Of a stretch of DNA of 9,777 nt, positions 1 through 4,836 are shown piece after piece (the stretch's first letter is position 1; every line of letters begins with the position of its first letter). The translations under genes and the position numbers were made by a program. A model generated the notes under the pieces. The model saw only the letters and a list, made by a program, of their open reading frames with translations, was not told where the DNA came from and did no database searches. Source of the stretch: Anaerolineales bacterium (GTDB lineage Bacteria; Chloroflexota; Anaerolineae; 4572-78; NAK82); assembly GCA_024643945.1 (NCBI GenBank), contig JAHELX010000192.1, forward strand, positions 1-9,777, given 5' to 3'.

Positions 1-2
1 CC

Positions 3-1511
3 GTTGACGCCCCTTTCGTGCCCCGCCTGGCCGCGTTGATGCCGGTGCCCTTCATCTGGGCCGGGGTGGCCCTGGGGGGCTGGTGGCGGCAAATCGCCGA
101 GCGGCTATTGCTCCCCTCCCCGATGCGGGGAGGGGCTGGGGGAGGGGTCTGCCCCCCAACTGAAATACACCCCGCCGTTCAAAGGCATAGCCTCCTAACA
201 GAAGCGAGACAGTCCATTTTCAGCGGAAAAGCGTTGAGGGAGCTACTGGCCCTCATCCCCGCCTTCGCACTACTGGCTCTGGTGGGCTGGAACAACTATG
301 ACGCCTACGTCAACCGCTATATCCGCCAGAGGCGGCCCACGCAGGATTCCACCCAGGCGGCACACCTGATGGCCACTCTGCCCCCCAGCACCCAGATCTA
401 CCTGATGGGCACGCCCAATATCTATGCAGGCTTCGGCACCTTTCGTTTTGAGGCCCCCAACGCTAAGGTGTGGGACGTGGTCAACGTGACCGACTGGGTC
501 CCGCTACGCCAGTCGGACCCGCCTGACGCGCTATTCCTTCTCTGGCCCTCGCACCTGGACCGGCTACCCTACCTGCGGAGCGTCTATCCTGACGGCAACT
601 ACCAATCCTACCTGGATCAGAACGGGACCTTGATGTTCGCCACCTACTTTGTCCCGGCCCAGATCATCCGCCAACGACAGGGATTGGCGGCACACATTTA
701 TCCTGCTGACCAGCGAGAAGGGGGATCATTGGAGCCGGCCAATCCTGCTAACCCCCATCCTCATTCCCTACAAGGGGCAATAGACAAGAATGTAGTCTGG
801 CGCGGAACCCTCTGGCTGCCCGAGGATGGTCCACGCCAGTTTTGCCTGCCATACGCAGCGGAGCAGGGATCAGGCGGGGCTTATCTCCAGATTGATAGCA
901 CCCGGATTGATGTCCCTGGCGCAGACAAGTCGTGTGATGGCCTTGCCCTCGCGCTCGACCTACCCGCCGGTCCGCACCCAATCGAGGTCAGGACGACGCT
1001 GCCAGGAGAGAGAGAAGCACTGCAATTGTACTGGCGACAGGATGGAGAGGCATGGGAGGCGGTGCCCCGCTATCTGCTGTGGGACGAAGTATGGTCTGGC
1101 GGGCTATTGGGCGTGTTTGAGCAGGAGGGGACTCCGCTACGACAAGAAATTGCACCGCTCATCGCTTACCGTGACTTCACGCGCGAGCTGGCCGGCCCGG
1201 TGCAGGCCGCCTGGACTGGCTGCCTGGCGACAGATAAGCTGGGCGAGTACGAGTTTCGCGTCCGATCGTTCGACGGCGCACACCTGATGGTGGACGGTCA
1301 GCTCCTCATCGACGACGATCACCATAAGACACTAGGGGAAGGAGTCGTCCGCGTCGTTCTGGGCGCCGGCGGGCACTCTGTTCGGCTAGAGACGCTTTTC
1401 ACCGACGGGCCGCGCTGGTTGGAGTGGTATTGGCGACCTCTGGGCAGCGGCAGCGAATGGGCCCTGGTCCCTCCAGAAGTGCTAAGGCCTGATCCAAACT
1501 GTGTGCAATGA
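3..1511 (+). CDS. C-terminal part of membrane glycosyltransferase-like protein (GT39/ArnT-like) with PA14-like domains; 5' partial
   Basis: The frame is open to the left edge with no stop, so the true start lies outside; the GTG at 18 has no reason to be the start. Counting from that GTG, a hydrophobic stretch lies near residues 7-22 and a clear membrane helix at about 76-91 (LLALIPAFALLALVGW), followed by a soluble, presumably extracytoplasmic part. Residues about 118-213 (with IYLMGTPNIYAGFGTFRF) resemble the region after the last membrane helix of Chloroflexota GT39-type proteins. Residues about 259-340 and 375-475 look like two PA14-type beta-sandwiches; the second has YEFRVRSFDGAHLMVDGQLL, typical of PA14 carbohydrate-binding modules. 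Such enzymes usually move sugar from a polyprenyl-phosphate donor to an acceptor outside the membrane. The catalytic Asp residues of the first loop would be upstream, so activity cannot be judged here. Residues 31-43 are encoded by an inserted palindromic repeat. The family call is by recognition only. Confidence 0.6.
   Translation, partial: VDAPFVPRLAALMPVPFIWAGVALGGWWRQIAERLLLPSPMRGGAGGGVCPPTEIHPAVQRHSLLTEARQSIFSGKALRELLALIPAFALLALVGWNNYDAYVNRYIRQRRPTQDSTQAAHLMATLPPSTQIYLMGTPNIYAGFGTFRFEAPNAKVWDVVNVTDWVPLRQSDPPDALFLLWPSHLDRLPYLRSVYPDGNYQSYLDQNGTLMFATYFVPAQIIRQRQGLAAHIYPADQREGGSLEPANPANPHPHSLQGAIDKNVVWRGTLWLPEDGPRQFCLPYAAEQGSGGAYLQIDSTRIDVPGADKSCDGLALALDLPAGPHPIEVRTTLPGEREALQLYWRQDGEAWEAVPRYLLWDEVWSGGLLGVFEQEGTPLRQEIAPLIAYRDFTRELAGPVQAAWTGCLATDKLGEYEFRVRSFDGAHLMVDGQLLIDDDHHKTLGEGVVRVVLGAGGHSVRLETLFTDGPRWLEWYWRPLGSGSEWALVPPEVLRPDPNCVQ
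111..147. repeat. Palindromic GC-rich repeat with four G-runs, inside a coding region
   Basis: CCCCTCCCC (113-121) and GGGGAGGGG (127-135) form a perfect 9-bp inverted repeat around a 5-base loop. A further CT plus GGGGGAGGGG follows (136-147). The + strand from 127 to 147 therefore holds four runs of at least four G with loops of 1, 2 and 1 bases, a strong G-quadruplex pattern. Folding as a quadruplex would compete with the hairpin. It is read in frame as part of a Pro/Gly-rich segment (LPSPMRGGAGGG) between two hydrophobic helices. It resembles REP-like dispersed elements common between genes, but copies elsewhere in this genome cannot be seen here. Confidence 0.7.
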
Positions 1512-1537
1512 GTGAAGAAAATAGACCTCAAAGGTGA

Positions 1538-1566
1538 TTGAAAAGTAAATCAAAAAGTGATAGAAT
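1538..1566 (+). promoter_or_regulatory. Predicted sigma-70-type promoter for the AMMECR1-domain gene
   Basis: TTGAAA (1538-1543) is separated by exactly 17 bases from TAGAAT (1561-1566), and TG one base before the -10 box (1558-1559) makes an extended -10. Each hexamer departs from consensus at one position. The region is locally AT-rich in a GC-rich window. Transcription would begin near 1573, giving an untranslated leader of about 108 bases that contains the whole 7-base repeat tract. There is no clear terminator between the upstream gene's stop (1511) and this promoter. Confidence 0.6.
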
Positions 1567-1578
1567 AGAACATAGTAC

Positions 1579-1662
1579 TGCGTATTGCGTGTTGCGTATT
1601 GCGTATTTGCACTCTCTAACCTCTGATCACCAAGCATTCATTCCAATCTCAAATCTCCAGGC
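1579..1662 (+). repeat. Degenerate 7-base tandem repeat tract in a 5' leader
   Basis: Units of TGCGTAT occupy 1579-1585, 1593-1599 and 1600-1606, with TGCGTGT at 1586-1592, so four tandem units carry one change. In the same 7-base phase follow CTCTAAC (1614-1620) and CTCTGAT (1621-1627), then TCCAATC (1642-1648) and TCAAATC (1649-1655). The units between these pairs are not recognisable repeats. The pattern recalls the short tandem heptanucleotide repeats known between genes in filamentous cyanobacteria, though those sequences differ. The first four units are certain; the continuation in phase is weaker. Confidence 0.65.
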
Positions 1663-1670
1663 TGACCCGT

Positions 1671-1676
1671 GAGGTG
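1671..1676 (+). promoter_or_regulatory. Ribosome binding site deciding the AMMECR1-domain start
   Basis: GAGGTG lies 4 bases before the ATG at 1681, a slightly short but usable spacing. The in-frame GTG at 1669 overlaps this site and has no Shine-Dalgarno of its own, so the ATG is preferred. Confidence 0.6.
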
Positions 1677-1680
1677 CCGT

Positions 1681-2298
1681 ATGAACGCTCAAGACTTATT
1701 GTATTCAACGGATGAGCAGGTAGACACCCCTCACCTGAGCCAGGCTGAAAAGGAAAGGTCGCTGCAGATCGCTCGCGAAACACTGACCCAGTATCTCACG
1801 ACCGGCACCATACCAGACTATACAGCCGAGTTTCATGAAGATGCTGAAGATGCTGGGCTATTGCAAAAAGTGGCGGCCTTCGTCACCCTCCGGCGGCGGG
1901 ATGGCGAGCTGCGGGGATGCATTGGGCGCGTGGAGGTGTCGGAACCCCTTTACCACACCTTACAAGACTGCGTTATCTCCGCAGCGACCAGTGACTTTCG
2001 CTTCCCCCCGGTCACGGCATCCGAGTTAGATGAGATCCTCATCGAAATCTCGGCCCTGTCCCCTTTCCGGCCGATCCGCAGTCCCGACGAGATACAGGTC
2101 GGGCGACATGGCCTGCTGATTCGCAAAGATTTCCGCGTCGGCCTGCTATTGCCCCAGGTAGCCAGTGACCGGGGCTGGAGCCGCGACCAGTTTCTCCACG
2201 CCATCTGCCTCAAAGCCGGCCTCCCCTCTGGTGCCTGGCGCGACGCCGATCTTTATGTCTTCAGCGCAGAGGTGTTTGAGGAAGAAATGGAACAGTAA
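1681..2298 (+). CDS. AMMECR1-domain protein (AmmeMemoRadiSam system protein A-like)
   Basis: This 205-residue protein is essentially a single AMMECR1 domain. The conserved LRGCIG motif is at residues 77-82, inside FVTLRRRDGELRGCIG. It is followed by the SAATSDFRFPPV stretch (100-111), ILIEISALSPF (119-129), the GRHGLLI turn and GLLLPQVASDRGW (154-166), then FLHAICLKAGL near 171-181. The order and length match the family. No signal peptide or membrane helix is seen, so it is likely cytoplasmic. In bacteria the family is often encoded with a Memo-like protein and a radical SAM enzyme. Neither partner is here; the upstream gene is a glycosyltransferase and the downstream genes run the other way, so this copy appears solitary. 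Its biochemical role is not established; the invariant Cys suggests a catalytic or binding site. It probably has its own promoter at 1538-1566. The GTG at 1669 would add four residues. Confidence 0.9.
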   Translation: MNAQDLLYSTDEQVDTPHLSQAEKERSLQIARETLTQYLTTGTIPDYTAEFHEDAEDAGLLQKVAAFVTLRRRDGELRGCIGRVEVSEPLYHTLQDCVISAATSDFRFPPVTASELDEILIEISALSPFRPIRSPDEIQVGRHGLLIRKDFRVGLLLPQVASDRGWSRDQFLHAICLKAGLPSGAWRDADLYVFSAEVFEEEMEQ

Positions 2299-2321
2299 GG
2301 GCGCACGACTGTGCGCCCTTA
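2296..2321. terminator. Perfect inverted repeat between convergent genes; possible two-way terminator
   Basis: An 11-bp perfect inverted repeat, 2296-2306 against 2311-2321, surrounds the loop GACT. The TAA stop of the AMMECR1-domain gene is the first three bases of the left arm. The hairpin is GC-rich and sits between two convergent genes, so it could end transcripts from both sides. Neither side has a T-run after the stem, so it is not a textbook intrinsic terminator; it could instead be a dispersed palindrome or a 3'-end stabiliser. Confidence 0.55.
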
Positions 2322-2327
2322 CGCCGT

Positions 2328-2355
2328 TGTCTGCTGTCCACTGTCCGGGGTCTGC
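2328..2355. repeat. Degenerate 7-base repeat, TGTCNNN type
   Basis: Four consecutive 7-base units, TGTCTGC, TGTCCAC, TGTCCGG and GGTCTGC, fill almost all the spacer between the hairpin at 2321 and the aminotransferase stop at 2359. The first four bases are conserved apart from one change. The tract is short and degenerate, so chance similarity is possible, but the 7-base period matches the tracts at 1579 and 3689. Confidence 0.45.
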
Positions 2356-2358
2356 TAG

Positions 2359-3654
2359 CTAAACCGTCTCCTGCACCTCGGCAAAGGCATGATCCAGGAT
2401 TTCCAGCGCCTGGTCCACGTCGCCCTTGGTGGCGACGTGGGGCGGGGCGATGCGTAGGGCGTTGCCGTAGAGCCCGCCCTTGCCGATGATGAGCCCCCGC
2501 TCCCGGGTCGCCTCGAATAGATGGGCTACTTCCCTGGTAGCCGGCTCCTTGGTTTGAGGGTCGCGCACCATCTCCACTCCTTGCATCAGCCCCATACCTC
2601 GCACATCGCCGATGAGGGGATACTTGTGCTGGAGCGCTTCCAGGCCCTGGCGCAAATGAGCGCCCACCTCCTCCACGTGAGCCGGTGAGGCCTCCTCTTC
2701 CATCACCTGGATGGTTGCCAGCGCAGCGGCGCACGAAACGGGATTGCCGCCAAAGGTCGAAATAGTCAATCCCTCCAGCTTGTCGGCCACTTCGGGCGTG
2801 GCGATGGTAGCTCCCATCGGAGAGCCATTGGCGATGCCCTTGGCCATCGTCATGATGTCCGGCTCCACGCCCCAATGCTCGATGCCGAACCAGTATTTGC
2901 CAGTGCGCCCAAAGCCGGTCTGCACCTCATCGCAGATGAAAAGCCCCCCGTACTTACGCACAATGCCCACCGCAATCCCAAAGTATTCCGGCGGTGGGGT
3001 GACAAACCCGCCTACCCCCTGGATCGGTTCGGCCAGGAAGGCCGCCACCCGGCCCGAGGTGGTGGTCTTGATCAGGTCTTCGATATCCTCCGCGCAGGCA
3101 ATGCCGCATTCCGGGTAAGTCAACTTGAGGGGACAGCGATAGCAATAGGGGTTCATCGCATGCTTGATGCCCAAGATGTGGGTGCCACCGATGCGCCAGC
3201 CCGACTGGCCGGTAAGGGTCATCGCCAGCGCCGAGCGGCCGCTATAGCCATGTCGCAGGGCAATAACTTCCTGGGCGCCGGTGGCCGCTTTAGCCAGCAT
3301 CACCGCCGTCTCATTGGCCTCAGTGCCGCTGTTGAGGAAATAAGACTTTTGCAGCCGGCCCGGCGTGATCTCGGCCAGCTTTTGGGCCAGGTTGACGTGG
3401 TTTTCGTGGGGATAGAGAGTGGAAGTGTGCACCAGTGTTTGGACCTGCCGGATCAGGGCCTCGGTCACCTTGGGATGACAATGCCCCACGCTGACGGTGA
3501 GGATGCCACCAAAGAAGTCAAGGTACTGGTTACCCTCCACGTCGTAGAGATGCATCCCTTCGCCCCGGGCAAAGGGGAGCGGCTGGCTGTAGTAGGTGAG
3601 GTGGCTGGGCCACAAATACTTGCGCTGCTTTTCCAAAATTGTCTGGGTGTCCAC
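2359..3654 (-). CDS. Class III PLP-dependent aminotransferase, AGXT2-like
   Basis: The 431-residue protein matches class III (ornithine/GABA type) fold-I aminotransferases and most closely resembles the alanine-glyoxylate aminotransferase 2 group. Landmarks are [20 protein letters not shown] (44-63), the cofactor phosphate loop SGTEAN (109-114), AEPIQG (208-213), DEVQTGFGR (242-250, Asp242 facing the pyridine nitrogen), the Schiff-base lysine K272 in TMAKGIANG, and [11 protein letters not shown] (300-310). It would move an amino group from an omega- or beta-amino substrate to an oxo acid in the cytoplasm; the exact substrate cannot be told. A four-Cys cluster (C171, C174, C183, C187) could bind metal; eukaryotic AGXT2 is also Cys-rich here. 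The start is GTG at 3654, set by a strong Shine-Dalgarno; the ATG at 3656 is in another frame. It is the last gene of the minus-strand cluster, 50 bases after the deacetylase. It is intact and of normal length. Confidence 0.92.
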   Translation of the reverse strand: MDTQTILEKQRKYLWPSHLTYYSQPLPFARGEGMHLYDVEGNQYLDFFGGILTVSVGHCHPKVTEALIRQVQTLVHTSTLYPHENHVNLAQKLAEITPGRLQKSYFLNSGTEANETAVMLAKAATGAQEVIALRHGYSGRSALAMTLTGQSGWRIGGTHILGIKHAMNPYCYRCPLKLTYPECGIACAEDIEDLIKTTTSGRVAAFLAEPIQGVGGFVTPPPEYFGIAVGIVRKYGGLFICDEVQTGFGRTGKYWFGIEHWGVEPDIMTMAKGIANGSPMGATIATPEVADKLEGLTISTFGGNPVSCAAALATIQVMEEEASPAHVEEVGAHLRQGLEALQHKYPLIGDVRGMGLMQGVEMVRDPQTKEPATREVAHLFEATRERGLIIGKGGLYGNALRIAPPHVATKGDVDQALEILDHAFAEVQETV

Positions 3655-3658
3655 ATTG

Positions 3659-3665
3659 ACCTCCT
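3659..3665 (-). promoter_or_regulatory. Strong Shine-Dalgarno of the aminotransferase gene
   Basis: On the minus strand AGGAGGT lies 4 bases before the GTG at 3654. This near-perfect site supports GTG as the start, rather than a downstream Met such as residue 34. Confidence 0.8.
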
Positions 3666-3670
3666 GGTTA

Positions 3671-3702
3671 AGTATTGCGCGCTTCGCGTGCGTATGGCGT
3701 AT
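3671..3702. repeat. Second TGCGTAT-type 7-base repeat, with a small palindrome
   Basis: TGCGTAT (3689-3695) is followed directly by GGCGTAT (3696-3702), in the same orientation and 7-base period as the tract at 1579-1606. Just before it, TATTGCG (3673-3679) and the palindrome GCGCGC-TTC-GCGTGC (3678-3692, with one G-T pair) repeat the same letters. The tract begins two bases after the deacetylase stop (3705-3707, minus strand) and fills the spacer up to the aminotransferase ribosome binding site. Confidence 0.5.
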
Positions 3703-3704
3703 GG

Positions 3705-4829
3705 TTACGAGGCTGATAGGTCCAGCACTTGTCGCAGTTGGTTGATTTGAGCAGCTACAGTCTTGCGCACATGGTGGCGCGTGTCTTCGGCGATGAAGGG
3801 CATACGCTGATCGTGCAGCCGGCGCAACTCATAGCCAGCGACACCCTCAGAGCGCTCCAGGGCAAGGGGCAATTCGTCGGGGAACTTCCGATCGAGCATC
3901 ACACCGTAAGCCAGCGTCCAGGCGCGAGGCACCACGGTTAGATCGTAACCACCACCCCCCAACGCCAGCCAACGTGGCGCCAGTGACTTGATTTCGCGGA
4001 CGACGACTTCGTAGGCGTGCGTCGTCAGGTTCATATGACTGAGCGGGTCGCGCCAATGAGTGTCACAGCCAAGCTGGCTGACAACCACGTCGGGAGCAAA
4101 ACGGCGCACCAGCGGGGGCACCAGAGCGCGGAAGGCCTCCAGGTAAGGCTCGTCGTCGGTGTAGGGAGGAAAGGGGAAGTTAATGCTATAGCCATAACCT
4201 GCCCCTTTGCCCAACTCGTCCATAAAACCGGTGCCCGGGAAGAGAGTGGCGCCGGTCTCATGCAATGAGATGGTCAACACCCGATCAGTATCGTAAAAGG
4301 CGGCCTGCACGCCATCCCCGTGGTGGGCATCGATGTCCACGTAGGCCACCCGCAGCCCAGCGTCCAGCAACCGATGAATAGCAATGGCCGGATCGTTGAA
4401 GACGCAAAAGCCAGAAGCACGATTTGGCCTGGCATGGTGCAGCCCACCAGCAAAGCTGAACGCAATCTCAGCCTGACCGGTCAGCAGCCACTCGACGCCA
4501 ACCAACGCCGCCCCCACTTTGAGCGACTCACTCTGGAACATGCCAGGGAAGATAGGGTTATCACCCGGGCCAAAGTTATAGCGCGCGGGATCCACAGCCG
4601 GTTCGCCTTGACTTAAGCAGCGCACGGCGGCGACGTAATCCGGCGTGTGGAAGAGGCATAGCTCGTCGTCGGTAGCTGGCCGGGGCGGCACCACGCGAGA
4701 TGTCTCGCCGTCGAAGGCGCGATAGGCTTGCAGCATCTCCCAGGTTCGCTTGAGGCGCTCTGGCTTGAGGGGATGCTGAGGGCCATGGCCACGCGCCCAC
4801 AAATCCTCCGAGCATATAAAAGCGCTCAA
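3705..4829 (-). CDS. Histone deacetylase family Zn-dependent deacetylase, AcuC-like
   Basis: The 374-residue protein is a full-length arginase/deacetylase-fold enzyme. The substrate-side start HPLKPERL is at 19-26. The catalytic His pair is H131-H132 (GGLHHARPNRASGFCVFND), zinc ligands are D167 and H169 in VDIDAHHGDG and D256 in GCDTHWRDP, and the transition-state Tyr is Y295 in LGGGGYD. All key residues are present, so it should be active in removing acetyl groups, in the cytoplasm. The motif context resembles class I bacterial AcuC, which deacetylates acetyl-CoA synthetase lysines; the acetylpolyamine amidohydrolase branch is less likely but not excluded. The start is TTG at 4829, with a weak GAAGG at 4845-4841 eleven bases before it; it begins 7 bases after the upstream stop, suggesting translational coupling. 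TTG is supported by family alignment, since SAFICSEDL matches the usual beginning. The aminotransferase follows. Confidence 0.93.
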   Translation of the reverse strand: MSAFICSEDLWARGHGPQHPLKPERLKRTWEMLQAYRAFDGETSRVVPPRPATDDELCLFHTPDYVAAVRCLSQGEPAVDPARYNFGPGDNPIFPGMFQSESLKVGAALVGVEWLLTGQAEIAFSFAGGLHHARPNRASGFCVFNDPAIAIHRLLDAGLRVAYVDIDAHHGDGVQAAFYDTDRVLTISLHETGATLFPGTGFMDELGKGAGYGYSINFPFPPYTDDEPYLEAFRALVPPLVRRFAPDVVVSQLGCDTHWRDPLSHMNLTTHAYEVVVREIKSLAPRWLALGGGGYDLTVVPRAWTLAYGVMLDRKFPDELPLALERSEGVAGYELRRLHDQRMPFIAEDTRHHVRKTVAAQINQLRQVLDLSAS

Positions 4830-4836
4830 AGTTGAA

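Noticed and set aside
1525..1535. Possible terminator hairpin after the glycosyltransferase gene (ACCT-CAA-AGGT)
   Set aside because: A 4-bp stem without a following T-run is too weak to call.
1669..1671. GTG as start of the AMMECR1-domain gene
   Set aside because: It overlaps the ribosome binding site of the ATG at 1681 and lacks its own.
3465..3656. ATG at 3656 as a start near the aminotransferase Shine-Dalgarno
   Set aside because: It is in a different frame, giving a 63-residue product without features; the GTG at 3654 leads into the full enzyme.
3655..3704. Internal promoter before the aminotransferase
   Set aside because: The only -10-like sequence would put the transcription start inside the ribosome binding site, and no -35 box is evident.
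2875..3750. Long open frame (291 codons) on the + strand opposite the aminotransferase
   Set aside because: It lies antisense to a well-supported gene, its translation shows no recognisable domain, and long antisense frames are expected in GC-rich coding DNA.
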